Source: Pelovirga terrestris | GTDB taxonomy: Bacteria; Desulfobacterota; Desulfuromonadia; Desulfuromonadales; Geopsychrobacteraceae | Direction of reading: 5' to 3' | Length of the DNA stretch: 64,000 bases | Assembly: GCF_014773365.1 (NCBI RefSeq) | Contig: NZ_JACWUN010000002.1 | Span: 62,001 to 126,000 of the forward strand | In this document: positions 50,992 through 60,242 of the stretch, one piece after another | Numbering within the stretch: position 1 is the stretch's first letter | Layout: each line of letters starts with the position of its first letter | The notes under the pieces: model-generated | Told to the model about the DNA's origin: nothing | The model's database searches: none | The model's input: the letters and a program-made list of their open reading frames with translations, nothing else | Position numbers and translations under genes: made by a program

Positions 50992-51393
50992 ATGACACAG
51001 AATAATCTAAAAAAAATCAGCGTGGTTATCTATCAGCGGAACTACCTGGCCGAAAAATGGCGGCAGCTGGTTAACCAGACGGAACTGGACGCTCTTTTTG
51101 TCGAGTTGAGCCAGGAGTTAACGCCCTTGGGGTTCGATTTTTCCCTGGTTAACGTGTCGGATGTGACCATGGATATCAAGGGGTACGGCGACTTGCTTAA
51201 TAGCGTTCGGTTAAGCTGCCCTGCCCATGGGATCGGCAACATATGTCTTGGCCATGTGATCGGCGCCAGTCAACATCTCAACCTGGCTGAAGATGTACGG
51301 CGTGGGGTCAATCGGGTGTGTTTTGCCCCGGAAACCATTGAGCCACAAGGCAGCGACAAGGTTGTCTGTCACAATTGCGGTTGTGGCTGTTAG
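50992..51393 (+). CDS. Hypothetical protein with a C-terminal Cys cluster
   Basis: The 133-residue product starts after AGGGAGCAGGAT. The body is soluble (VVIYQRNYLAEKWRQL, LGFDFSLVNVSDVTMDIKGYGDLLNSVRL, CLGHVIGASQHLNL) and the protein ends CHNCGCGC, a metal-binding tail like those that carry Fe-S or nickel. No family recognised. It follows greB by 31 bp, perhaps co-transcribed. Confidence 0.6.
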   Translation: MTQNNLKKISVVIYQRNYLAEKWRQLVNQTELDALFVELSQELTPLGFDFSLVNVSDVTMDIKGYGDLLNSVRLSCPAHGIGNICLGHVIGASQHLNLAEDVRRGVNRVCFAPETIEPQGSDKVVCHNCGCGC

Positions 51394-51402
51394 CAGGGCA
51401 GA

Positions 51403-51921
51403 CTAATAGGAGTCAGAAGTCATCAGGTTGATAATTGTGTCAACAACCTGATCAATTGTTTGGCCGCTGGTGGGGATTTGAGGAAACTGGCGATATACCG
51501 ATTCGCGTTCCCGTAATAGTTGGTTAATTTGTTCCAGTGGATTGGACTGTTGCAACAGCGGGCGAATCTGCCCCTGTTTTTTTACACGGTTCAGAATGTC
51601 CTGTGGCGTTGCCGTCAGACAAAAGATGCGGCCGCTTTGTTGTAATGCGCTGATGTTTTCCTGATTGGTAAAGAACCCCCCCCCGGTGGCAATAACCAGG
51701 TCGTGACGAGCGGCCAGTTCCCGTGCCAGGTCAGCCTCCATCAGCCGAAAAGCCGCTTCCCCTTGCCGGGCGAAGATCTCACTGATCCGGCAGTTGGTGC
51801 GTTGTTCAATCACCTGATCGGTATCGATAAGGGTTGCCCCGAGCCGTGCCGCCAGAGCCCGTCCAACGGTGCTTTTGCCGGAGCCCATAAAGCCGGTAAG
51901 AATGATGTTGGTTTGTGACAT
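51403..51921 (-). CDS. aroK: Shikimate kinase
   Basis: Phosphorylates shikimate, step 5 of chorismate synthesis. The 172-residue product has Walker A GFMGSGKSTVG (residues 10-20), the substrate Asp in LIDTDQ, ARQGEAAFR with the substrate Arg, ATGGGFF and the lid RVKKQGQIRPLL. It is a single gene on the minus strand, far from aroB, next to which aroK is often found. Confidence 0.94.
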   Translation of the reverse strand: MSQTNIILTGFMGSGKSTVGRALAARLGATLIDTDQVIEQRTNCRISEIFARQGEAAFRLMEADLARELAARHDLVIATGGGFFTNQENISALQQSGRIFCLTATPQDILNRVKKQGQIRPLLQQSNPLEQINQLLRERESVYRQFPQIPTSGQTIDQVVDTIINLMTSDSY

Positions 51922-52105
51922 GATTTTTCCGCTTGGCGAAGGGGCATACGGCTACAGAACATAAGAAGTTGAGGCCGGATAGTCAAGGTTTTATGTGTCT
52001 GTTCCGCACCGGATCCAATGGCCCCGCGCAAGGATAGTGCTGAATTGTTACAGTTTTATAAAGATATTCGTGTTAACAGGTAGATAGGTCGTTTAATAAT
52101 TTATC

Positions 52106-52134
52106 TTGGATTGCTTATCCTTTTCTGCCATAAT
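52106..52134 (+). promoter_or_regulatory. Promoter of typA
   Basis: TTGGAT (52106-52111) and CATAAT (52129-52134) are 17 bases apart, about 40 bases before the typA start. Confidence 0.55.
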
Positions 52135-52177
52135 CGCGCTCTTTTGCTGGAAAATCACGATTTATAAGGGATTTAGA

Positions 52178-53992
52178 ATGATTGAAAATATCCGTAACAT
52201 TGCCATTATCGCTCACGTTGATCACGGTAAAACCACCTTGGTGGATGCCATGCTGGTACAATCGGGGGTGTTCCGCGAACACCAGGTTATTACCGAACGG
52301 GTCATGGACAGTAATGACCTGGAAAAAGAGCGTGGCATCACGATCTTGTCGAAAAATCTGGCGGTGCAACGTGGCGACCTGAAGATCAACATCGTTGATA
52401 CTCCTGGCCACGCCGATTTTGGCGGTGAAGTTGAGCGCATCCTCAAAATGGTTGATTCGGTATTGTTGTTGGTCGATGCCTTTGATGGACCCATGCCGCA
52501 AACCCGTTTCGTGTTGAAGAAATCTCTTGATCTGGGGATCAAACCGATTGTGGTTATCAACAAGATCGATCGCCCCGGCGCGCGTCCCGAAGCTGTTGTC
52601 GATATGGTCTTCGACCTGTTCTGCGAACTTAACGCCAATGAGCATCAGCTTGATTTCCCCATTGTTTATGCCAGTGCCAAGTTTGGAATCGCCAAGGCGT
52701 CATTGGCCGATGAATCTGATAACCTCGATCCTCTGTTTGATATGATTCGTAAACGTGTCGATCCTCCGGCCGGTGATCCCTCAGCACCCTTTCAGATGCT
52801 GATCAGCAGCATTGACTATAATAAGTTTATCGGCCGTACCGCGACCGGTAAGATCGCTAATGGGACCGTTCATGCCGGTGAGTCGGTGGCGCGGATTGAC
52901 CGCGATGGCAAGGTGACCTATGGCCGTGTTTCCAAGTTGCTCGGTTACCAGGGGCTGCAACAGGTGGAAATAGGTGAGGCTAGTGCCGGGGATATCGTCA
53001 CGGTTGCCGGTTTTGAGGAAATGGGGATCAGTGAAACCCTGGCTGATGCTGAAAATCCCCAAGCCATGCCCTATATCGCCATCGATGAGCCGACCCTGTC
53101 GATGAACTTTATCGTTAACAATTCCCCTTTTGCCGGTCGTGAAGGTAAATGGGTCACTTCGCGCAACATTCGTGAACGTTTGACGAAAGAACTGCGGACC
53201 AATGTGTCGTTGCGGGTTGAAGATACCGCCAGTACCGACACCTTTAAAGTGTCGGGGCGTGGGGAACTGCATCTGTCGATCCTGATTGAGAACATGCGCC
53301 GTGAGGGGTTTGAACTTTCGGTCTCCAAACCGGAGGTTATTTTCCGTGAAGTTGACGGTGAACGCAATGAACCGATCGAGTACCTCGCCATCGATGTCCC
53401 CGAGGAATATCAGGGGACAGTGATTGAAAAGCTTGGCCGCCGCAAGGCGGAAATGACGTCCATGCAGACCATGGAAGGCACCAACCGGATTGAGTTTCTT
53501 ATCCCTGCCCGCGGGCTTATCGGTTTTCGTACCGAGTTTATGACGGATACCCGTGGCACCGGGGTGATGAATCACAGTTTCCACAGCTATGCTCCCTACA
53601 AAGGTCCGATCGAGGGACGAAAAAACGGTGTGCTGATCGCCATGGAGGCGGGCGAAACCGTGGCTTACTCGCTGTTTAACCTGCAGGACCGGGGGATTTT
53701 ATTTGTTGGTCCCGGGGTGCAGGTGTACGAAGGGATGATCATTGGTCAGCATGCCCGTGAAAATGATCTGGTGGTTAATGCCTGCAGAGGGAAGAAGTTG
53801 ACCAATGTGCGGGCCTCAGGGAGTGATGAGGCCGTGCGTATCATACCACCAAGAAATTTGTCCCTGGAGCAGGCGCTGGAATATATTGATGACGATGAGT
53901 TGGTGGAAATTACCCCAAAATCGCTCCGTTTGCGCAAGCGCTATCTGGATGCTAATGAACGTAAACGCATGGAGAAGCAGTCAGGAAAGTAG
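52178..53992 (+). CDS. typA: Ribosome-associated GTPase TypA/BipA
   Basis: A translational GTPase of the EF-G type that acts in ribosome assembly and stress growth. The 605-residue product from ATG 52178 has G1 AHVDHGKTTL, G2 ERGITIL, G3 DTPGHADF, G4 NKIDRPGARP and the BipA C-terminal block RGLIGFRTEFMTDTRGTG. The longer frame from 52106 would include the promoter, so it is rejected. Full length for the family. Confidence 0.95.
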   Translation: MIENIRNIAIIAHVDHGKTTLVDAMLVQSGVFREHQVITERVMDSNDLEKERGITILSKNLAVQRGDLKINIVDTPGHADFGGEVERILKMVDSVLLLVDAFDGPMPQTRFVLKKSLDLGIKPIVVINKIDRPGARPEAVVDMVFDLFCELNANEHQLDFPIVYASAKFGIAKASLADESDNLDPLFDMIRKRVDPPAGDPSAPFQMLISSIDYNKFIGRTATGKIANGTVHAGESVARIDRDGKVTYGRVSKLLGYQGLQQVEIGEASAGDIVTVAGFEEMGISETLADAENPQAMPYIAIDEPTLSMNFIVNNSPFAGREGKWVTSRNIRERLTKELRTNVSLRVEDTASTDTFKVSGRGELHLSILIENMRREGFELSVSKPEVIFREVDGERNEPIEYLAIDVPEEYQGTVIEKLGRRKAEMTSMQTMEGTNRIEFLIPARGLIGFRTEFMTDTRGTGVMNHSFHSYAPYKGPIEGRKNGVLIAMEAGETVAYSLFNLQDRGILFVGPGVQVYEGMIIGQHARENDLVVNACRGKKLTNVRASGSDEAVRIIPPRNLSLEQALEYIDDDELVEITPKSLRLRKRYLDANERKRMEKQSGK

Positions 53993-53995
53993 CTT

Positions 53996-55375
53996 TTACC
54001 GGTTTTCTATCTTCAATCGTTTGATTTTTTCTACCAGGGTCGTGCGGTTAATGCTGAGCAACGTGGCCGCACGTGCCTTGATCCCCTGTCCCAGTTCCAG
54101 GGCCTGATGGATCAGTTGACGCTCAATTTCAGCGAGGGTCTGATTCAGGTCGATCCCCTCAGGACTGACTTCAGGGTGTGATATCCCACCCGCAAGACAC
54201 GGGGCGGCAATGTCGGGGGGTAGATCCTGACAGGTGATAACATCGCTGTCGGTCAGGGCAACAGTTCTTTCAACCACATTTTCCAGCTCTCTGACATTCC
54301 CCGGCCAGGAGTAGTTTTCCATTGCCTGCAATGCTGCAGCGTTGATGCTGATGGGCTTGCGTTTCATCTCGCGGCAGCTGATTTCGAGAAAATACCGCGT
54401 TAGCAGGCTAATATCCCCTCGTCGCTCACGCAATAGCGGCAGGTGAATGGGAATGACATTGAGGCGGTAGTACAAATCTTCACGGAAATTACCCGATTTA
54501 ACCAACTCCTGCAGGTCGGTATTGGTGGCAGAAATCAGGCGGATATTGAGCCTGATTTTTTTACTTGAACCGACCCGCTCAAACTCATGCTCCTGCAATA
54601 CCCGCAACAACTTCATCTGTAGCTGCAACGGCATATTGCCGATCTCATCGAGAAACAGGGTGCCGCCGTTCGCCAGTTCAAACTTGCCCGGTTTATCGGC
54701 GACCGCTCCGGTAAAGGATCCCTTGATATGGCCGAATAATTCCGATTCCAGCAGATCAGCGGGAATCGCACCACAGTTGATCGCAACAAAAGGGTGCTCA
54801 GCTCGTGGGCTGTTGTAATGAATGGCCTTGGCTACCAGCTCTTTGCCGGTACCTGATGCCCCAAGAATAAGGATGGTGGAATCGGTTGACGCCACCTTTT
54901 CCATCCGGATAAAAACCTGCTGCATCGCCTGGCTGATGCCGATGATATTGTCAAAGCGGTAACGACCGTGGAGCTGCCGGCGCAGATACTGGTTTTCCGT
55001 GACCAGCCGATTTTTTTCAAGCGCTTTGGCCACCTGGATACGCAATCGCTCAAAGTTGAAGGGCTTGCTGATGTAATCAAGGGCACCAGCTTTCATGGCT
55101 TCAACGGCGGTTTCGGCGGAAGCATTGCCGGTAATCAGGATGACGGACGTTCCGGGTGAATCAATCTTGACCTGTTTAAGAATGTCCATGCCGCTGACCC
55201 CAGGTAGCAGCAGATCGCTGATAATCAGGTCGTAGTTGGTTTTTTTAAGCAGTTCAAAGGCTTCCTCGCCGGTTTGGGTGCTGTTGACCCGGTAGCCGTC
55301 CAGCATGAGTAACTTAGACAGTGCACGGCTGCTCTCTATCTTGTCGTCGATCAATAGAATCCGGGGATGATGCAT
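53996..55375 (-). CDS. Sigma54-dependent response regulator (NtrC family)
   Basis: The 459-residue product has an N-terminal receiver (residues 1-120; phospho-acceptor Asp in LIISDLLLPG), an AAA+ domain (about 140-370: GASGTGKELVAKAIHYNS, the sigma54-contact loop with GSFTGA in place of the more common GAFTGA, FLDEIGNM) and a Fis-type HTH (ATLLSINRTTLVEKIKRL). It needs a sensor kinase, but none is adjacent, so the partner is encoded elsewhere. Its stop lies three bases from convergent typA. Confidence 0.93.
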   Translation of the reverse strand: MHHPRILLIDDKIESSRALSKLLMLDGYRVNSTQTGEEAFELLKKTNYDLIISDLLLPGVSGMDILKQVKIDSPGTSVILITGNASAETAVEAMKAGALDYISKPFNFERLRIQVAKALEKNRLVTENQYLRRQLHGRYRFDNIIGISQAMQQVFIRMEKVASTDSTILILGASGTGKELVAKAIHYNSPRAEHPFVAINCGAIPADLLESELFGHIKGSFTGAVADKPGKFELANGGTLFLDEIGNMPLQLQMKLLRVLQEHEFERVGSSKKIRLNIRLISATNTDLQELVKSGNFREDLYYRLNVIPIHLPLLRERRGDISLLTRYFLEISCREMKRKPISINAAALQAMENYSWPGNVRELENVVERTVALTDSDVITCQDLPPDIAAPCLAGGISHPEVSPEGIDLNQTLAEIERQLIHQALELGQGIKARAATLLSINRTTLVEKIKRLKIENR

Positions 55376-55556
55376 TCTGGCTTCCTTGTAGGTGCGTCAT
55401 TAAGTTGACGGCAGGGTAGCATGAAAAGTGATAATCCTCAAGCCAGGATGCCGGCAACCCCGGGATAAGGCGTGATCGCCCGTGCGAGATTATTTGAATT
55501 TAATAGTGAGGTTGTGCTAGAATGCGAATTTAGATATCCATACTAAAGAGCAGATA

Positions 55557-56207
55557 ATGGCCGATTTTTTGATCCATAGCGGGACGTATAATTCCTTGCG
55601 CGCTACCGAAATGATCCCGCATTTCGGGCTCGCTCATGCTGCGTCAGTCAGGAATGATGGAGATCCTGAGTCTGGACATTACCGCGAAAAAGTCAATAAC
55701 AAGCCGTCCGGCTTTGCTGCTGCGACTGATCGTCTGGAGTTGAGTCGCGAGGCAATAGAAATTCGTGAACTCCAGCTGCGCGACCAGGAAGTACGAGCCC
55801 ACGAGGCCGCCCATGCTGCCGCCGGGGGGTCTTACGCCGGTGCACCAAGTTACGATTATCAGCGTGGTCCCGATGGGCGCACTTACGCCGTTGGCGGTTC
55901 TGTCAGTATCGATCTCTCGCCCATCCCCGGTGATCCTCAGGCGACACTGCAAAAAGCCCAGCAGGTACGCGCAGCCGCTCTGGCCCCGGCCCAACCAAGT
56001 GCCCAGGACATGAAGGTTGCGCAACAAGCCCAGGCGCTGGCGACCCAGGCCCGCAGTGACATGTCACAGGAGCAGATAGCAGAAAGAGAAAGACGGCTGA
56101 GTTCTGATGACAACGCAGAGTCCGGGTTTGCTGTTGAGCAGGGGATATCAGCATACGTCCGGGGCATCCATGATGCGGGTCCGGCCCGATTGGAAATTTA
56201 CAGCTGA
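55557..56207 (+). CDS. SprA-family putative metalloprotease
   Basis: The 216-residue product has the SprA-related core: LRDQEVRAHEAAHAAAGGSYAGAPSYDYQRGPDGRTYAVGG, with an HExxH-like HEAAH motif (about residue 81), then SVSIDLSPIPGDPQATLQKAQQVRAAALAPAQPS. The C-terminal 60 residues are Gln/Ala-rich and helical. The family is recognised by its conserved HEAAHA block, but its substrates are unknown. No signal peptide. Confidence 0.8.
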   Translation: MADFLIHSGTYNSLRATEMIPHFGLAHAASVRNDGDPESGHYREKVNNKPSGFAAATDRLELSREAIEIRELQLRDQEVRAHEAAHAAAGGSYAGAPSYDYQRGPDGRTYAVGGSVSIDLSPIPGDPQATLQKAQQVRAAALAPAQPSAQDMKVAQQAQALATQARSDMSQEQIAERERRLSSDDNAESGFAVEQGISAYVRGIHDAGPARLEIYS

Positions 56208-56642
56208 CATTATCTCCATCCTGTTCACCTCTTACACATGGTGACGCGTCACTTCTGAGACCCTGTACCCTTCCCCTTCAGATCAATCATGCATTTGTAC
56301 ACCGTGCCCCTGACTAGACCTTGCTGATGACAGAAGGAAAAGTTGCTGTTTTTTTAACCCCGTGTTCCCATATAGGGTAAATATTATTTAGTTTGTATGC
56401 TGTTGATTTTTAACATGAAAGACCATTCGGGTGGTTTTTTTTCTGCGTTTAAATACCTTTTCTGATAAAAGTAAAACGCTATTCTAGCTTGACAACGACC
56501 GTTTTTTATAGTCTCTTTGCAGCTTCAAAACATCCGCAAGTTATTGAAAAATAGCCATAAATTTACTTTTAATAAAAAAATTTAGTTATCTCAAAAATTC
56601 ACAGATTTGATATTTTGCTTTTTTCAAGGAGTAGCTGAAACA
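56208..56642. other. Long AT-rich intergenic region upstream of pyc
   Basis: No credible gene. A TTGACA at 56489-56494 has weak partners (TTTTTA at 56513 or TATAGT at 56517, the latter 22 bases away). The length suggests regulated pyc expression, but no known riboswitch or clear operator is seen. Confidence 0.4.
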
Positions 56643-59600
56643 ATGAATATAACGAAATTTAAAAAAATTATGGCGGCCAACCGTGGCGAAATTGCGATCC
56701 GGATTTTCCGTGCCTGTACGGAACTGGGCATTTCTACCGTAGCAATTTATTCCCAACAGGATCGTCTTTCGCTGCACCGCTATAAAGCTGATGAAGCCTA
56801 CCTGATTGGTAAAGGTAAGGGGGCTATTGATGCCTATTTGGGCATCGATGAGATTATCGATCTGGCGCGCAAGAAAAATGTTGATGCGATTCATCCAGGT
56901 TACGGTTTTTTATCTGAGAATGCAGAATTTTCAGCAGCTTGTGAACGTGCTGGGATTGCCTTTATTGGGCCGACTCCCGACATTCAACGGCGTCTGGGTG
57001 ACAAGGTTTCAGGCCGCAAGGTTGCGGTTGAAGCCGGTGTCCCCATCGTCCCCGGTACCAACGATCCGGTGCGCACGGAAGAAGAAGCCCTGATCTTCGC
57101 TAAATCAGCAGGTTATCCGATCATTGTTAAAGCCAGTGCTGGTGGTGGCGGGCGCGGTATGCGCGTCGCTCAAAATCAGAAAGAACTACTTGAAGGGTTG
57201 CGTAGCGCGGCTTCAGAAGCTAAAGCCTCTTTCGGCGATGCGACGATTTTTCTCGAAAAATATGTCAAAAATCCCAAGCACGTTGAGGTCCAGATCCTTG
57301 GTGATAAACATGGCAACCTTGTGCATTTTTATGAACGGGACTGCTCGATCCAACGCCGTCATCAAAAGGTCATCGAAATTGCTCCGTCTCTCTATCTGAC
57401 CCCGAAAAAACGGGAAGAACTCTGTTCCTATGCCCTGAAAATTGCCAACTCGGTTGGTTACATCAACGCCGGTACGGTTGAATTTCTGATGGATAAGGAG
57501 GAGAACGTCTATTTTATTGAAGTTAATCCGCGGATTCAGGTTGAACATACAGTGACCGAGTTGGTAACCCTGCGCAATCTGGTGCAGGCCCAAATCCGCG
57601 TTGCAGAAGGGTATAAGCTCAGTGATCCGGAAATCGGAATCAAAAGCCAAAAGGATATCGAGCTGCGTGGTTTTGCGATTCAGTCACGGATTACTACGGA
57701 AGATCCGGACAACAATTTCGCGCCCGATTTCGGTACCATTAAAGCCTATCGTACCGCCGCCGGGTTCGGCGTGCGGCTCGATGCTGCTGCCGGTTACGCC
57801 GGTGCCGTGATTACCCCCGATTACGATTCCCTGCTGGTCAAGATTTCAACCTGGGGGTTGACCTTCCTTGATGCGTCGCGCACCATGCACCGTGCTCTGC
57901 AGGAATTCCGGATCCGTGGGGTTAAAACCAATATCGGTTTTCTTGAGAAGGTGATTACCCATCCGGTCTTTCTTGCGGGGGATTGTGATACCTCCTTTCT
58001 CGAAAAACATCCGGAAGTTTTTGAAGTCCGTGCCAAGCAGGATCGTGCCAATAAGATTCTCAACTATATCGGCGATGTGACCGTCAACGGCTATCCCGGT
58101 ATTCCATCCCATAAAGCCTTGAAGTTTTCCTCTTTACGTGAACCGGATGTTCCCGAAATTCCCTATGGTCAGCAGCATCCACGGGGCACACGGGATATTT
58201 TACGGGAAAAAGGACCTGAAGGCCTGGCCCAGTGGGCGCGCAATCACAAACAGTTACTGATTACCGATACCACCATGCGTGACGCCCACCAGTCACTGGT
58301 AGCGACCCGCTTTCGTACCTTTGATCTTGACCGGATTGCTGAAGCTACTGCGCACCTGGGGGGTGGCCTCTTCTCCCTCGAGATGTGGGGAGGGGCCACT
58401 TACGATGTTTCCATGCGCTTTTTACGTGAGGATCCGTGGGAGCGGCTTGACCGTTTGCGCGCCAAGGTACCGAACATTCTTTTTCAGATGCTGCTGCGGG
58501 GTTCCAATGCGGTGGGTTACACCAATTATCCTGATAATGTTGTTCAGGAATTTGTTGCCAAGGCCGCAGAAAGCGGCATCGATGTGTTCCGTGTCTTTGA
58601 TTCGCTGAACTGGACCAAGGGGATGCAGGTGGCGATGGATGCTGTGCGCAAGAGCGGAACTATTTGTGAGGCGGCGATCTGCTACACCGGGGATATTCTC
58701 GATCCCAAGCGCGACAAGTATCCGCTTGAATACTACGTCTCCATGGCTAAAGAACTGGAGAAGATGGGTGCCCATATTCTGGCGATCAAGGACATGGCGG
58801 GTTTGATCAAACCTTTTGCCGCAGAGAAACTGGTTAAAGCCCTTAAAAATGAGATCGGTCTGCCGATCCATCTGCATACCCACGATACCTCCAGCAACGG
58901 TGGTGCCATGCTGTTGATGGCGACCCAGGCTGGGTGTGATATCGTTGACGTAGCCTTGTCCTCTGTGTCCGGCCTGACCGCACAGCCCAACATGAATGCC
59001 CTTCTGGCTGCTCTGGAGGGAACCATCTGGGATCCGCAGATGGACAATGACGGCTTGCAGAAGCTGGCCAACTACTGGGAAACCTGTCGCACCTATTATG
59101 CCCCCTTTGAATCAGAATTACGCAGTGGCACCGCCCAGGTCTACTACCATGAAATCCCCGGTGGCCAGTATTCCAACTTCAAACCCCAGGTTGAAGGTTT
59201 GGGGCTGGGTCATCGCTGGGAAGAGTGCAAGATGATGTATCGTACCGTCAACGACATGTTTGGTGATCTGATCAAGGTCACCCCGTCGTCTAAAATTGTC
59301 GGCGATATGGCCATGTTCATGGTGCAGAACAATCTGACCCCGGAAGATGTGTTTGAGCGCGGTGAAGAGATGGCTTTCCCCAAAGGGGTTGTCGATTTCT
59401 TCAAAGGGATGATCGGCCAGCCCTATGGCGGGTTCCCCGAGCGTCTGCAGCAGATTATCCTGCGCGGTGAACGGCCCTTGACCTGTCGTCCCGGAGAATT
59501 GCTGGAGCCTGCTGATTTTGTCCTGAAAAAGGATGAGTTGGAGAAAAACCTCGGTCATAAGGTGTCCGATCGCGATGTCCTCTCGGCGGTTCTGTATCCC

Positions 59601-60095
59601 GGCGTTTATGAAGAATACGATCGTTTCCGTCAGGAGCACAGTGATGTGTCGGTCCTGCCGACCCCGGTATTTTTCTATGGCCTGGATATCGGTGATGAAG
59701 TGACCATCGAGATCGAACCAGGTAAGACGCTCATTGTTAAGCTGAGCGCCATCGGTCGGGTGCGTGAGGATGGAACCCGCCACATCTATTTTGAACTCAA
59801 TGGTGAACCCCGGATGACGACCGTTGTCGATCGTTCGGTAGAAACCGATTTGAAGAGCAACGTCAAGGCGGATCCGGATAATGGCCATGAGATCGGTGCG
59901 CCGATGCCGGGCAAAATTTTCAAGCTGATGGTGAAGGAAGGGGATAAGGTCGAAGAAGGCGATGTGCTGGTGATTACCGAGGCGATGAAGATGGAGACCA
60001 ATGTTAAGACCCGCCGTGCCGGAGTGATCAAGCAGTTGGTTTTTGATGAAGGGGATCAGATTGAGCAGGGAGATCTGATCGCTGTTATTGAATAG
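56643..60095 (+). CDS. pyc: Pyruvate carboxylase
   Basis: ATP-dependent carboxylation of pyruvate to oxaloacetate. The single 1150-residue chain has a biotin carboxylase domain (about 5-455: [46 protein letters not shown]), a carboxyltransferase barrel (about 530-810: LITDTTMRDAHQSLVATRFRT, HTHDTSSNGG), the PYC_OADA allosteric region, and a C-terminal biotinyl domain (ITEAMKMETNV, about residue 1117). ATG 56643 follows AAGGAG; the frame from 56607 is rejected. A terminator follows. Confidence 0.96.
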   Translation: MNITKFKKIMAANRGEIAIRIFRACTELGISTVAIYSQQDRLSLHRYKADEAYLIGKGKGAIDAYLGIDEIIDLARKKNVDAIHPGYGFLSENAEFSAACERAGIAFIGPTPDIQRRLGDKVSGRKVAVEAGVPIVPGTNDPVRTEEEALIFAKSAGYPIIVKASAGGGGRGMRVAQNQKELLEGLRSAASEAKASFGDATIFLEKYVKNPKHVEVQILGDKHGNLVHFYERDCSIQRRHQKVIEIAPSLYLTPKKREELCSYALKIANSVGYINAGTVEFLMDKEENVYFIEVNPRIQVEHTVTELVTLRNLVQAQIRVAEGYKLSDPEIGIKSQKDIELRGFAIQSRITTEDPDNNFAPDFGTIKAYRTAAGFGVRLDAAAGYAGAVITPDYDSLLVKISTWGLTFLDASRTMHRALQEFRIRGVKTNIGFLEKVITHPVFLAGDCDTSFLEKHPEVFEVRAKQDRANKILNYIGDVTVNGYPGIPSHKALKFSSLREPDVPEIPYGQQHPRGTRDILREKGPEGLAQWARNHKQLLITDTTMRDAHQSLVATRFRTFDLDRIAEATAHLGGGLFSLEMWGGATYDVSMRFLREDPWERLDRLRAKVPNILFQMLLRGSNAVGYTNYPDNVVQEFVAKAAESGIDVFRVFDSLNWTKGMQVAMDAVRKSGTICEAAICYTGDILDPKRDKYPLEYYVSMAKELEKMGAHILAIKDMAGLIKPFAAEKLVKALKNEIGLPIHLHTHDTSSNGGAMLLMATQAGCDIVDVALSSVSGLTAQPNMNALLAALEGTIWDPQMDNDGLQKLANYWETCRTYYAPFESELRSGTAQVYYHEIPGGQYSNFKPQVEGLGLGHRWEECKMMYRTVNDMFGDLIKVTPSSKIVGDMAMFMVQNNLTPEDVFERGEEMAFPKGVVDFFKGMIGQPYGGFPERLQQIILRGERPLTCRPGELLEPADFVLKKDELEKNLGHKVSDRDVLSAVLYPGVYEEYDRFRQEHSDVSVLPTPVFFYGLDIGDEVTIEIEPGKTLIVKLSAIGRVREDGTRHIYFELNGEPRMTTVVDRSVETDLKSNVKADPDNGHEIGAPMPGKIFKLMVKEGDKVEEGDVLVITEAMKMETNVKTRRAGVIKQLVFDEGDQIEQGDLIAVIE

Positions 60096-60123
60096 ACTTT
60101 TTTAATGTTATTGCAGGCGTGCT

Positions 60124-60160
60124 GCCGGATCTTCTATCTCTGAGGGTTCGGCTTTTTTTT
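60124..60160 (+). terminator. Terminator after pyc
   Basis: GCCGGATC (60124-60131) pairs with GGTTCGGC (60145-60152) with two wobbles, followed by eight T. Confidence 0.75.
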
Positions 60161-60242
60161 GTCGACAACGTTAAACCAATGGGCTGTCATCCTGGTCGCA
60201 GGGCTGGGGATACGGTGCTGAACTGATAGCACAAAGCAGCGA

